Origin: an uncultured Victivallales bacterium
GTDB taxonomy: Bacteria; Verrucomicrobiota; Lentisphaeria; Victivallales; UBA1829
NCBI GenBank assembly: GCA_944390795.1
Contig: CALXRI010000022.1
Coordinates: forward strand, 1-50,359
Length of the DNA stretch: 50,359 nucleotides
Direction of reading: 5' to 3'
Of the stretch, positions 24,074 through 32,872 are shown one piece after another. The notes under the pieces are model-generated. The model did no database searches and had not been told where the DNA came from. It was given only the letters and a program-made list of their open reading frames with translations. Position 1 is the stretch's first letter. Every line of letters starts with the position of its first letter. A program made the position numbers and the translations under genes.

Positions 24074-25543
24074 ATGAATATCGTCTGGGCGACCAGTGAA
24101 GCGGTTCCCTATGCCAAGACCGGCGGACTTGCGGATGTTTCAGCCGCATTGCCGAAGGCGCTGGCGCGGCGGGGCCACTCCATCCATGTCATCATGCCTT
24201 ACTATCCGCAGCAGATGGCGAAACTGAATCTGAAATTCGATGCCGTCCATGAAATGCTCGGCGTGCCGTTCGGCGACGCCAACGAGTGGGCGCAGATCCG
24301 CATCCTCAAGGTGGAGAGGAATCTGACCTGCTGCTTTATCGAGTTCAACCGCTTCTACGACCGCGCCACCCTTTACGACTGGAACGGTTCGGAATACCCG
24401 GACAACGCCCAGCGTTTCATTTTCTTTTCCCGCGCCGTGATGCAGACGGTTCTGGCGCTCGGGCTGCATCCGGACATTCTGCATCTGAACGACTGGCACT
24501 GCGCCCTCTGTTCGGTCTATCTGCGCAGCAGCCTCTACTCGGGCTTCAGGAATTTTGCGGACTGCCGTTCCGTGATGACGATCCACAATATCGGCTATCA
24601 GGGCGTCTACGACCAGGGAAACCTCTACTGGACCGGGCTGGGATGGGAGTATTTCAACTTCCGCTGCCTGGAATTCTACAACCGCATGAACCTTCTCAAG
24701 GGCGGCATCATGTGCGCGGACATGGTCAGCACGGTCAGTCCGACCTATGCCGAGGAGATTCTTTCGCCGGAATACGGATTCTCCCTTGACTCCTCTTTGC
24801 GCCACTGCGCGTATCACGGCAGACTCCGCGGCATTCTGAACGGAATCGACGTCTCCGAATGGAATCCGGCTTCCGATCCGCGTCTGCCCGCCGTTTTCTC
24901 GCCGGACGACATGGGGGGAAAGGCCGTCTGCAAGGCCGCGCTTCAGGAGCACTTCAAACTGCCTGTCCGTGAGGACGTTCCGCTTTTCGGCGTGATTTCG
25001 CGCCTCGCCTACCAGAAGGGGTTGGATGTCTTTGCGGATTCCCTCGAAGACATGCTTTATCACGACGACAGCCAGTTCATTCTGATCGGTTCCGGCGACC
25101 CGTGGCTTCAGGCGCGTTTCTCGTGGCTCGCGTCGAAATATCCGAAGAAATTCGCCGCCTACATCGGTTACGCCTCCGACAAGGTTTCCCATCTTCTGGA
25201 GGCGGGTTCGGACTTCTTCGTCATGCCGTCGCGCTACGAGCCCTGCGGACTCAACCAGATGTACAGCATGCGATACGGCACGCTGCCGGTCGTCCGGAGC
25301 ACCGGCGGACTCGCCGACACGGTCCGGAACTACAACGCCGGCGATCCGTCCGCATCGACCGGTTTCGTGCTCTGGGACCTGAATCCGACCTCCCTGCGGA
25401 ACACGATCCGCTGGGCGGCGGATGTTTACCGGAAGAACCCCGAGGCGGTCGCGCGGCTGCGCCGTAACGGCATGACTGCTGATTTTTCGTGGGACAATAC
25501 AGCCTCGCAATATGAAAAGATGTACCGGGATGCGCACCAGTGA
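24074..25543 (+). CDS. glgA: Glycogen synthase (ADP-glucose type, GT5)
   Basis: GlgA transfers glucose from ADP-glucose to the growing alpha-1,4-glucan. The 489 residues match bacterial GT5 enzymes: the ADP-glucose-binding KTGGLADVSAALPKALARRG near residue 15, a central LNDWHCALCSVYLR near residue 140, TIHNIGYQGVYDQ near residue 175, and the C-terminal domain with RLAYQKGLDVFADSL near residue 310 and the catalytic glutamate region YEPCGLNQMYSMRYGTLPVV, followed by STGGLADTV. Start 24074 follows ACGGAGGCAG. Its stop overlaps the queA start by 14 bases. Glycogen storage thus appears present, although the rest of the pathway lies elsewhere. Confidence 0.95.
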   Translation: MNIVWATSEAVPYAKTGGLADVSAALPKALARRGHSIHVIMPYYPQQMAKLNLKFDAVHEMLGVPFGDANEWAQIRILKVERNLTCCFIEFNRFYDRATLYDWNGSEYPDNAQRFIFFSRAVMQTVLALGLHPDILHLNDWHCALCSVYLRSSLYSGFRNFADCRSVMTIHNIGYQGVYDQGNLYWTGLGWEYFNFRCLEFYNRMNLLKGGIMCADMVSTVSPTYAEEILSPEYGFSLDSSLRHCAYHGRLRGILNGIDVSEWNPASDPRLPAVFSPDDMGGKAVCKAALQEHFKLPVREDVPLFGVISRLAYQKGLDVFADSLEDMLYHDDSQFILIGSGDPWLQARFSWLASKYPKKFAAYIGYASDKVSHLLEAGSDFFVMPSRYEPCGLNQMYSMRYGTLPVVRSTGGLADTVRNYNAGDPSASTGFVLWDLNPTSLRNTIRWAADVYRKNPEAVARLRRNGMTADFSWDNTASQYEKMYRDAHQ

Positions 25544-26591
25544 TTTTGACTACGATCTGCCGGAGGAGCTGATCGCCCAGCATCCGCCGGAGCGCCGCGG
25601 CGATTCGCGCATGCTTGTGCTGGATCCCGCGGCGGAGACGATGGAAATTGTTCCGTTTCATGACTTTCCCGACTATTTCAGAGCCGGCGATCTGATCGCG
25701 CTCAACGACACGAAGGTCATCAAGGCGCGCCTGTTCGCGAAAAAGGAGAGCGGAGCGAAAATCGAGATTCTGCTTCTTTCGCCGGTGACAGGCACGAGCT
25801 GGAACTGCCTTCTGAAACCCGCAAAGCGCGTGGCGCCGGATACTGTTCTCCGCCTTCTCGATCCATCCCTTGCCGAATCGGGCAGACATGTCAGGCTTGT
25901 CTCCAAGGACCCCGCCGGAAACTGCGTGATCGAGTTTCTCGAACCGGATGTGGAACGGACGCTTGCCGAATGCGGGCATATGCCGCTGCCGCCGTACATC
26001 CGGCGCACGGTCGATTACGCGCCCGATGCGGAACGCTATCAGACCGTCTACGCGAAAGCGCCCGGCGCAGTCGCCGCTCCCACGGCGGGACTTCATTTCA
26101 CTCCGGAGGTTCTGAACGCGCTGACGGGAAAAGGCGTCCGGCGGGCGGACCTGACGCTTCACGTGGGGCAGGGCACCTTCAAGCCTGTCACGGTGGAGAA
26201 TATCGCAGATCATCCGATGCACAGCGAGCACTTCATTCTGAACGCGGAAAATGCCGCGCTCCTGAACCGCACGCGCCGGGAGGGGGGGCGCATTGCCGCG
26301 ATCGGGACGACTTCGCTCCGCGCGCTGGAATCCTGCGTAAGGGATGACGGACTGTTTGACGCCGTCGAGACGGATACCTCCATTTTCATTTATCCGCCTT
26401 ATGCCGTGAAGTCCGCCGACATGCTCCTGACGAATTTTCATCTCCCCAAAAGCACGCTCCTGATGCTGGTTTCCGCCTTTGCCGGCCACGCGCTTGTGAT
26501 GGAGGCCTACCGTTACGCGGTGGAGGAGCGGATGCGCTTTTTCAGCTACGGGGACTGCATGCTGATTCTGAGCCGGATCGGCTCCTGCTGA
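25530..26591 (+). CDS. queA: S-adenosylmethionine:tRNA ribosyltransferase-isomerase
   Basis: QueA converts preQ1 in tRNA to epoxyqueuosine using S-adenosylmethionine as ribosyl donor. The 353-residue product begins with TSDFDYDLPEELIAQHPPER and contains LIALNDTKVIKARLFAKKES near residue 55, APTAGLHFTPEVL near residue 185, LHVGQGTFKPVTVENIADHP near residue 215 and NFHLPKSTLLMLVSAFAGH near residue 310, all family signatures. The start at 25530 lies inside glgA, so translation is probably coupled. The usual neighbour tgt is not in the window. Confidence 0.95.
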   Translation: MRTSDFDYDLPEELIAQHPPERRGDSRMLVLDPAAETMEIVPFHDFPDYFRAGDLIALNDTKVIKARLFAKKESGAKIEILLLSPVTGTSWNCLLKPAKRVAPDTVLRLLDPSLAESGRHVRLVSKDPAGNCVIEFLEPDVERTLAECGHMPLPPYIRRTVDYAPDAERYQTVYAKAPGAVAAPTAGLHFTPEVLNALTGKGVRRADLTLHVGQGTFKPVTVENIADHPMHSEHFILNAENAALLNRTRREGGRIAAIGTTSLRALESCVRDDGLFDAVETDTSIFIYPPYAVKSADMLLTNFHLPKSTLLMLVSAFAGHALVMEAYRYAVEERMRFFSYGDCMLILSRIGSC

Positions 26592-26649
26592 ACAGCGGAC
26601 AGGGCGTTGCCTTTCCTTCCTCAGGATGCCGCCCCGATCTTTTCCCCGT

Positions 26650-28185
26650 TTACTGAATGACGAGATTCAGCATCTTTTCCGTTGCGACGACGGCGGCGGT
26701 GAGCTGATCGCTGTCGACTCCAGTTGTAGTCAGCGTGCGGTCCGGCATCTCCCAGCTGATCGTGGTTTCGACCAGAGCGTCGGTTTTGCCTCCGGGCGGA
26801 ATCCGCACTTCATAGTCGGCGAGTTTCGGGAAAGTGATGCCGCGTTTTCTGAGCAGTTTGCGCAAGGCCTTGACAAACGCGTCGTATCCGCCGTCCCCGG
26901 ACGCCTTTTCGGTGATTTTCTCTCCGTCAAGTTCAATTGTGACAACCGCCTTCGGGGTTGATTTCAGCGTGCTTTCCACCTGATAGTCGACGACCTTGAC
27001 GCGTCCCGTGATCGGCGTGCGCAGGACGCTGGCGATGATGAACGGAAGATCCGAGGGCGTCACCTGTTTCTTCTTGTCGCCGAGACGGACCACCTCCTGC
27101 AGAACTTTGGCGCGCACTTCCGGTGCCAGTTCGGCCATTCCCAGGAGCTGGAGATTCTGATCCAGGGAGGCCTTGCCGGAAAGTTTGCCGAGCGCGTAAT
27201 TGCGCTTGCGTCCGAAACGCTCCGGAAGGAGGCGGTTCGCATAGAGATTGCCTTTCCGGTCTCCGTCCGCATGGACGCCGCAGGTCTGCGTGAAAACGTC
27301 CGATCCGATGACCGGCGTGTTCCATGAATAGCGTTTGCCCGAGATCGTCTGCACCAGCTCGGAGGCGTGCTGAAGTTCCTTTTCCGGCACCCGTGTCGTC
27401 CGGTCCGTGTGGTCGTTGATGACGACGACCAGCTGGGCGAGCTGCTGGTTTCCCGTCCGTTCGCCGAGTCCGTTCACGGTGACATGGACGCCGTTCACGC
27501 CGGCTTTCACGGCGGCGAGGCTGTTTGCCGTCACAAGTCCGTAGTCGTTGTGGCCGTGGAAGTCGAGCCGCGCATCCGGAAACGCCGCATACATCCAGTC
27601 CAGACAGCGTGTCACATCGTCCGGCGTCATGATGCCGAGCGTGTCGGGCAGCATGATCCGCTCGAGAGGCATGCCGCGCAGGGCGCTCAGGAAGGAATAG
27701 ACATAATGGAAGGAATGCGCCATTCCGTTCGACCAGTCTTCCAGATAAAGATTGACTTCCAGACCGAGCTTGTGCGCATTTTCAATTTCGCGGCAGACCT
27801 CGTCGAAATGCTGCCGCGGCTCCTTGCGAAGCTGGACGCGGCAATGATTCTCCGAACCTTTTGCGAGCAGATTCATGACTTTGCCGCCGGCTTCCCTGAT
27901 CCAGGAAGCGGACTTTCCGCCGTCCACGAAACCGAGAATCTCCATGCGGTCCAGACTGCCGCGGTGTTCCGCCCATTTCAGGATCGCGCCGAGCGCTTCG
28001 CGTTCTCCGTCGGAGACTCTTGCCGATCCGATTTCCAGGCGGTCGATGCGCAGGTGGGAAATGAGAATGCGGGCGATCTCAAATTTTTCCGCGGGCGTGA
28101 AAGCGACGCCGGGCGTCTGCTCTCCGTCACGCAGGGTTGTATCGAGCAGTTCGACATACCGTCCGTGTCTTGCTTGCGTTTTCAT
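26650..28185 (-). CDS. 2-isopropylmalate/citramalate synthase family protein
   Basis: A 511-residue member of the LeuA/CimA/NifV family, which condenses acetyl-CoA with a 2-oxo acid. The catalytic TIM barrel opens with VELLDTTLRDGEQTPGVAFT near residue 10 and holds DFHGHNDYGLVTANSLAAVK near residue 200 (metal-binding His-x-His) and VNGLGERTGNQQLAQLVVV near residue 235. VFTQTCGVHADGD lies near residue 285. A LeuA-type regulatory domain follows from about residue 400, so end-product control is expected. The barrel resembles the Bacteroidetes version annotated as isopropylmalate synthase; citramalate or homocitrate synthesis cannot be excluded. Start 28185 fits the family. It follows the IclR gene by 65 bp on the same strand. 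Confidence 0.85.
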   Translation of the reverse strand: MKTQARHGRYVELLDTTLRDGEQTPGVAFTPAEKFEIARILISHLRIDRLEIGSARVSDGEREALGAILKWAEHRGSLDRMEILGFVDGGKSASWIREAGGKVMNLLAKGSENHCRVQLRKEPRQHFDEVCREIENAHKLGLEVNLYLEDWSNGMAHSFHYVYSFLSALRGMPLERIMLPDTLGIMTPDDVTRCLDWMYAAFPDARLDFHGHNDYGLVTANSLAAVKAGVNGVHVTVNGLGERTGNQQLAQLVVVINDHTDRTTRVPEKELQHASELVQTISGKRYSWNTPVIGSDVFTQTCGVHADGDRKGNLYANRLLPERFGRKRNYALGKLSGKASLDQNLQLLGMAELAPEVRAKVLQEVVRLGDKKKQVTPSDLPFIIASVLRTPITGRVKVVDYQVESTLKSTPKAVVTIELDGEKITEKASGDGGYDAFVKALRKLLRKRGITFPKLADYEVRIPPGGKTDALVETTISWEMPDRTLTTTGVDSDQLTAAVVATEKMLNLVIQ

Positions 28186-28250
28186 TTCTGCCTGTCTTTC
28201 CTCGCTGTTAAAATCATGGGAAGCTTTAAAATACTCCCATGCGGACATTT

Positions 28251-29039
28251 TTACAAGCCGCCCGCGTTTTTTTCGCCGGAGGAAATCCGGGAATCCGCTC
28301 TTTCCAGCGCCAGGGAAAGGCGTTCCGCCGTTTCACGGCAGTGTGTCGCGATGACTGCTCCGCGCGTGCCTTTTGCCCGGAAGGTCGGATACCAGCAACC
28401 GAGCACGCATTCCAGTGTTCCGCGGAACAGGACCGGAACCGCCAGCGCGCGCGTGCTGTCCAGGCCGCTTCCGCGCCTGTCGAAGGCGATGCCCTCCCGC
28501 CGGATCTGCGCAAGACGCAGACGGAATTCCTTCCATCCGGACACATCCGGAAAGATGGATCCTTCAAACGGCTGAATCCGCTCATAGCGATCCAGTTCCG
28601 TCTCCGGCATCCAGGCGAGCATGACGCATCCCGTCGCACTGAGCATGAGATTTTCCGTGATGACCGGATCGTTGACTTGCAGTTCCCGCGTGCTTTTCCG
28701 GATCAGCAGGACGATCCGCTTGTCGTCCGAGCGCGTGGCGATCAGGCAGTTTTCGTTGACGGCGGCGACCAGTTCATCGAGGAACGGCGCGGCGCATTGC
28801 GTCAGATACCGCTTATACATTCCGAAGCGGACCAGCAGGGAAGGGGCGGGGCCGAGACGGTATCCCTCCCTGCCGGCGGATTCCAGATATCCCAGTTTCA
28901 CCATGCTGGAAACGATGTTGGCGCATGCCGAAGGCGAGATCTCCAGAAGCGCGGCAAGATCGCGCAGACGGCAGGGGCGGTCCCGACGCGCTGCGACATG
29001 TTCCAGAATGACGGCAGCGCGTTTCAGCACCTGGATCAT
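28251..29039 (-). CDS. IclR-family transcriptional regulator
   Basis: A 262-residue IclR-type regulator. The winged helix covers about residues 1-65, with CRLRDLAALLEISPSACANI and MVKLGYLES. The effector domain follows, with ENCLIATRSDDKRIVLLIRK, LSATGCVMLAWMP near residue 130, and ALAVPVLFRGTLECVLGCWY near residue 200; IclR effector domains usually have this strand layout with SATG or HATA. The start at 29039 follows GGAGG by eight bases and forms ATGA with the stop of the upstream oxidoreductase, so the two are translationally coupled. It probably controls its own operon; the phased repeats at 31771-31813 are candidate binding sites. Confidence 0.9.
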   Translation of the reverse strand: MIQVLKRAAVILEHVAARRDRPCRLRDLAALLEISPSACANIVSSMVKLGYLESAGREGYRLGPAPSLLVRFGMYKRYLTQCAAPFLDELVAAVNENCLIATRSDDKRIVLLIRKSTRELQVNDPVITENLMLSATGCVMLAWMPETELDRYERIQPFEGSIFPDVSGWKEFRLRLAQIRREGIAFDRRGSGLDSTRALAVPVLFRGTLECVLGCWYPTFRAKGTRGAVIATHCRETAERLSLALERADSRISSGEKNAGGL

Positions 29040-30859
29040 CTTCCGCACCTCCTAAGGATGTTTTTTTCCACCGCCGTCAGTTCCGTCCTGTCCAGAACGG
29101 CATGGATGGCGTGGGGGATTCCCCAGCGGTCCAGTTTTGCCGCGGTCAGAATCCGCATCCGGTTCAGAATGTCCAGAGGGCGGTCGCTGCCGAAACAGCG
29201 GATGAACAGGGGCGGCGCATCCTCCAGCATGGATGACTCCAGGACTTTCCCGATCCCGGCGCGCAGCTCCGGCGCGTGTTCTCCGATCCTCGTCAGCGCA
29301 TTCCAGGCGTTGACCGCATAGGATTCCGAACGGCGTTCCCGGAGAATGCCGCTCAGAATCCCGACGCTCGTCCTGTCGTGCAGAAAGCCGAGCAGATAGA
29401 CTGCGATTGCGCCGTATTCCTGGCGGTGCGGCTCGTTGCGCGGCGTTTCCGGAAGCGTGGCGTCCCGGCGTTCCGCCAGTTCCCGCAGGACGCCGAGGCA
29501 GGACGGGTGACGCAGGAGAGCCAGCGCAAAAGCCGCGTGCGCACGCACTGCGCCGGATTCCCGGAGCAGCGCTTCCAGATATCCGGATTCTCCGCGGCGG
29601 TAAGCCGACCAGATCGCCCGTCCCGGCGAAGGAGAGCGGAGCCCTTCCACGATTTCGCACTGATTTTTCAGGAGAATCTTCCCGTTTTCCCCGCTGAAAT
29701 CCTGCCAGGCGAGTTCCGCGGCGATCCTTTCGTACGGAACGTCCCGGACATCGCGGCGCATCCTGACGGCAAGCGAAGCCATCACGGCGGCGGCTTCTCC
29801 GGTGAACTGCATGCAGTCTTTCATGCGCACAGCCTGGGAGAGGTCATGATCCACCGCAAGCATCCGGCCTGCAACGAGGATTCCGCGAAGTCCCTTCGGA
29901 ATCAGCGCACCGCGCGGGACCGGAATGTGCAGGACCGTTCCCCACTGCATGGCGGCGACGCACCAGAGCATCATGGTGTCGTCTTCGAATCCGAGGTCCA
30001 GACTGTGCGTGTCGCAGTTGGAACGCTCCCAGGCGACCGTTTCCGGAACCTTCATGCCGTGAATCACATCATGCAGCGTAACGTTCGTTTCGCCGACGAT
30101 CCGCCGTCCCTCCCGGACGCAGAAGTGGTCCGAAAGGAAATCAATCCGGTCCTCCGGCGTGAAGCGTTCCTTCCAAAGAAGGGCGGACTGATGCAGAATT
30201 TCGTCCGTCACTTCCCCGGAATCGGAGGGATTGACATAGCCGCCGTCCCCGTAATTGATCTGCCGCCCGCCGTTGCGGAGCCGGGAGTAGTTCAGCGTGT
30301 AGGTCTGTGCCAGACCGTCGCTGTCCCGTCCGAAACGGAATGCCCCGCCTGCGAGAAAGACGACCTGCGCATCGGCGGTAGCATCGATCACATAGCGGCA
30401 GCGCGCGCTGTGAGCTCCGTCCGCCTCATGCCAGGAAAGACCTCCGACTGTGGTGTCGTCCCGCATCAGGACGGCGTCGACGACCGCCTCGAAACGGATG
30501 ATGCCGCCCGCCTGCAGAATCCTCTGCTCCAGTTCGATTTTCTTGAGCTCCGGAGAGAAGCAGTTCGGACGCACGAGATAACCGGAATTCCGTTCCCGTT
30601 CGCGGACGCTTTCGTCAATTTCCGTATGCGTGCCGTGCCGGATTCCGTAATAGTAGTTGGAGACCAGTCCTCCCGTGCCGATTCCGCCGCAGCAGGAGCT
30701 TTTTTCCAGAACCAGCGTTCTCAGTCCGTGCGAGGCCGCGACAAGTGCGGCGATGGCCCCCGCCGTTCCTCCGCCCGCGACGATGACGTCATACTCCTCC
30801 TCCGGATCGTCGCGGACGGTCCGCAGAAGTTTGCCGCCGGATATGACGGAACGGATCAT
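29036..30859 (-). CDS. FAD-dependent oxidoreductase (FAD_oxidored type) with helical repeat tail
   Basis: A 607-residue flavoprotein. The dinucleotide fold is near the N-terminus: YDVIVAGGGTAGAIAALVAA (about residues 23-42), then TLVLEKSSCCGGIGTGGLV. The FAD_oxidored family continues with DATADAQVVFLAGG near residue 165, DTHSLDLGFEDDTMM, then GALIPKGLRGILVAGRMLAV near residue 330 and AVRMKDCMQFTGEAAAVMAS. The last 200 residues are unlike the family core and look like HEAT/ARM helical repeats (ESGYLEALLRESGAVRAHAA). Substrates of this large group in Lentisphaerota and Planctomycetes are mostly unknown, often linked to sugar-acid or ester catabolism. It overlaps both its neighbours by four bases (ATGA), which ties three genes into one operon. 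Confidence 0.85.
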   Translation of the reverse strand: MIRSVISGGKLLRTVRDDPEEEYDVIVAGGGTAGAIAALVAASHGLRTLVLEKSSCCGGIGTGGLVSNYYYGIRHGTHTEIDESVRERERNSGYLVRPNCFSPELKKIELEQRILQAGGIIRFEAVVDAVLMRDDTTVGGLSWHEADGAHSARCRYVIDATADAQVVFLAGGAFRFGRDSDGLAQTYTLNYSRLRNGGRQINYGDGGYVNPSDSGEVTDEILHQSALLWKERFTPEDRIDFLSDHFCVREGRRIVGETNVTLHDVIHGMKVPETVAWERSNCDTHSLDLGFEDDTMMLWCVAAMQWGTVLHIPVPRGALIPKGLRGILVAGRMLAVDHDLSQAVRMKDCMQFTGEAAAVMASLAVRMRRDVRDVPYERIAAELAWQDFSGENGKILLKNQCEIVEGLRSPSPGRAIWSAYRRGESGYLEALLRESGAVRAHAAFALALLRHPSCLGVLRELAERRDATLPETPRNEPHRQEYGAIAVYLLGFLHDRTSVGILSGILRERRSESYAVNAWNALTRIGEHAPELRAGIGKVLESSMLEDAPPLFIRCFGSDRPLDILNRMRILTAAKLDRWGIPHAIHAVLDRTELTAVEKNILRRCGR

Positions 30860-31620
30860 AAGGCCTCCTCTCCGGCGACGCCGGCGTCGAACGCCGCCGC
30901 CGGATTTTCATAATTTCCCGAAAAGACACAGAGATGGTTCGGCGCAATTTTACGCACGGTTTTTTCCAGCTTCAAGGCGAAGCGCATGGCGCTGCCCGTT
31001 ATGGTCCAGGCAGCGAGCTCCTCCGGACGTTTCCGCCAGAAGGTCTCAAGCCGGAGCCGGGCGTCCGGGTAGGGGCAGGATGGTTCCAGCGGCATTTTGA
31101 AATATCCTTCTCCCGGAAAGGCGCCTCTCTGAAACCCTTCCGTCTGAGGCAGAGCGTCTGTGTCGCCGGAAATTGCCGCATGGAAGGATTTTTCCCGGAC
31201 TGCGGTATTTTCAACGGAAAGAGTATCCAGATAGGAGAAGGCCAGGTATTCCAGTTCCCCTTCCGGCGCGGCGCAGCGGATGCGCAGAACGCCGTTTTCG
31301 GGAATTACCGATGTGACGGTCTGCACCAGACGGATTCCGATTCCGTTTTCCAGAATCATGGAAGAGAGAAACGGGATCAATGCGGGTAGGTGGAATGCCC
31401 CGTCCCGCAGAGCATTGCGTTTTTCCAGGCCGGCGCGGAACCCGCGGGCCTCGCCGGTCCGCAGCGGACCATTCCAGGCGCTGCCCGGATCGAATGCGTC
31501 GGCAAACTCTCCGCCGGGGTGAATGCCCGGCTCCAGGATCAGCGTGTCCGGTCCGGCATTCCAGGCGGCGCCGATTCCGTAACAGGTGGCGCCGCGGATG
31601 ATTTGTCTGTAGATTTTCAA
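30856..31620 (-). CDS. FAD-oxidoreductase-like companion with degenerate nucleotide-binding motif
   Basis: A 254-residue protein starting at an unusual TTG (31620), supported by AAGGAG eight bases upstream; there is no good ATG nearby. The first residues KIYRQIIRGATCYGIGAAWN, then TLILEPGIHPGGEFADAF, mirror the opening strand, GxGxxG loop and acidic end of an FAD-binding fold, but the glycine pattern is altered (G-A-T-C-Y-G-I-G). The rest is half the length of the partner and contains TSVIPENGVLRIRCAAPEGE and other segments that resemble its substrate domain. It could be a second subunit of the downstream enzyme or a paralogue that lost full cofactor binding. Stop and next start overlap as ATGA. 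Confidence 0.6.
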   Translation of the reverse strand: MKIYRQIIRGATCYGIGAAWNAGPDTLILEPGIHPGGEFADAFDPGSAWNGPLRTGEARGFRAGLEKRNALRDGAFHLPALIPFLSSMILENGIGIRLVQTVTSVIPENGVLRIRCAAPEGELEYLAFSYLDTLSVENTAVREKSFHAAISGDTDALPQTEGFQRGAFPGEGYFKMPLEPSCPYPDARLRLETFWRKRPEELAAWTITGSAMRFALKLEKTVRKIAPNHLCVFSGNYENPAAAFDAGVAGEEAL

Positions 31621-31770
31621 ATCTTTTTCTCCTTCCTGATTCCCGGGGGGTCCGCTTGTGCACGCTCCGTTCCGGAACGGCGGGCGCGCCGCCTTTTTCC
31701 TGCGGGATTGCATTTGTCAGGCGCAATGCCGCCTCAGCGCCGCGTGCGCTGCCGAAAGCGGACGCGCATA

Positions 31771-31813
31771 ATTACTCAATATTATTGAATAATATTTTAT
31801 ATTATTGAATAAC
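31771..31813. promoter_or_regulatory. Phased AT-rich inverted repeats, probable operator array
   Basis: ATTATTGAATAAT (31781-31793) and ATTATTGAATAAC (31801-31813) are 6-1-6 inverted repeats exactly 20 bp apart, two helical turns, and ATTACTCAAT at 31771 is a degenerate third copy. They lie 150 bp before the leftward oxidoreductase operon and 220 bp before the rightward lipoproteins, in a 412-bp gap (31621-32032) that has no other gene. The placement suits the IclR regulator encoded in the leftward operon, but binding is inferred. Confidence 0.55.
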
Positions 31814-32032
31814 ATAGATGCGGAACGGAAAAAGTCAAGTCATTCGTGTGCTGCTGCGCTGTTTTCCTGCGCCTGAAAGGGCGCATGAATGGAGTCCGGA
31901 ATGGAAAAAAATAAAGAAAAAAATGATTTTGCAGTGTTTTTTTTCAGAAAAATCATTATAGTTATGGGAAAATGCCCGGTGTCAGGACCGGACAGAAACA
32001 ATCTATCCAAACTGAAGAAAGGAAAGATGAAC

Positions 32033-32434
32033 ATGAAGAAAAAACTCTCACTCCTGATTGCCGCGGCCGGAGCGGCGGTTCTGTTCGCCGGTTGTTCCAC
32101 CGTCCAGTGTGCCGGAAGCAAGGAACTGAACGGTCAGGCCATTACCGCCTCCGGAACCTCTGTGGCGCATGTCAGCGGTTATGCCAGCGGACTTTACCTT
32201 CTGTCGATCCCGCTGATCGTCGGGTCCGCCGAGACTCCGGATTCCACTGCTTTCGGTGAAGATTCCGTCAATGTCACCGCGGTCACGAAAATGGTTACGA
32301 AAAAGAGCAAGGATCTGAAAGCCAACCGGACGGTCGATCTTGTTTCCATGACCGGCAGCACCAACATTCCGATTCCGATTCCCTTCCTGTTCTACTGGAA
32401 GACGGCGACGGTTTCCGGGAACGCCGTGAAATAA
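32033..32434 (+). CDS. Small lipoprotein (first of a paralogous tandem pair)
   Basis: A 133-residue protein with a lipoprotein signal ending in LLIAAAGAAVLFAGC (lipobox FAGC, cysteine near residue 21). The mature part is short and contains ELNGQAITASGTSVAHVSGY, LYLLSIPLIVGSAE, VTKMVTKKSKDLKANRTVDL and an end of VSGNAVK. These segments recur in the next gene in the same order, so the two arose by duplication. I do not recognise a named family. The product should be anchored to the outer or inner membrane by lipid. ATG 32033 is nine bases from GGA (32021-32023); ATG 32027 is too close. Confidence 0.7.
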   Translation: MKKKLSLLIAAAGAAVLFAGCSTVQCAGSKELNGQAITASGTSVAHVSGYASGLYLLSIPLIVGSAETPDSTAFGEDSVNVTAVTKMVTKKSKDLKANRTVDLVSMTGSTNIPIPIPFLFYWKTATVSGNAVK

Positions 32435-32474
32435 TCCGCCCCGAAACGGAAAACTCCAACACAGGAAATTCATC

Positions 32475-32855
32475 ATGAAAAAAATCATGCTTTTTCTCTC
32501 CATTGCCGCCGTCGGTCTTCTCATGAGCGCTTGCGCCAGCGTTGAAGTCGTCAAGAATCCGAATCTCAACGGGCAGGCCATTGCCAACAGCGGCAGAACG
32601 ATCGCCCATATTGACGCCCAGAACTGGGGAATTTACCTTTTCACGATTCCGCTGTTCACCGGCTCCACCACGAATCCCGGCAGCATTGACGTGCTGAACG
32701 ATACGGTCAACGTGCCCTCCCTGATGCCTGTTCTCACGAAAAAGAGCAAGGAGCTCGGAGCGACCAAGACGCTTGATCTCGCTTCCCAGTACAGCGAGTC
32801 CGGGCTGATCTTCTACTCCCGTTCCGTGAATATTTCCGGAAACGCCGTCAAGTAA
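32475..32855 (+). CDS. Small lipoprotein (second of a paralogous tandem pair)
   Basis: A 126-residue lipoprotein with the signal MKKIMLFLSIAAVGLLMSAC (lipobox MSAC). The mature domain repeats the first paralogue's pattern: LNGQAIANSGRTIAHI, GIYLFTIPLFTGST, DTVNVPSLMPVLTKKSKELG, then NISGNAVK at the very end. The shared order suggests one small domain of about 100 residues with a glycine-rich centre. ACAGGAAATTCATC precedes the ATG. Only 40 bp separate the two genes, and a strong terminator follows. Homologues seem likely to be stress- or envelope-related, but I cannot name a function. Confidence 0.7.
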   Translation: MKKIMLFLSIAAVGLLMSACASVEVVKNPNLNGQAIANSGRTIAHIDAQNWGIYLFTIPLFTGSTTNPGSIDVLNDTVNVPSLMPVLTKKSKELGATKTLDLASQYSESGLIFYSRSVNISGNAVK

Positions 32856-32872
32856 GGCGTCTCCGAGCGGAA

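Noticed and set aside
26650-28185. Dedicated homocitrate synthase (NifV)
   Set aside because: The protein has a LeuA-type regulatory domain, which NifV lacks, so the isopropylmalate/citramalate group fits better.
29276-30913. 545-codon plus-strand frame over the FAD oxidoreductase
   Set aside because: The minus strand carries an intact dinucleotide fold and two ATGA overlaps; the plus frame has no start context or motif.
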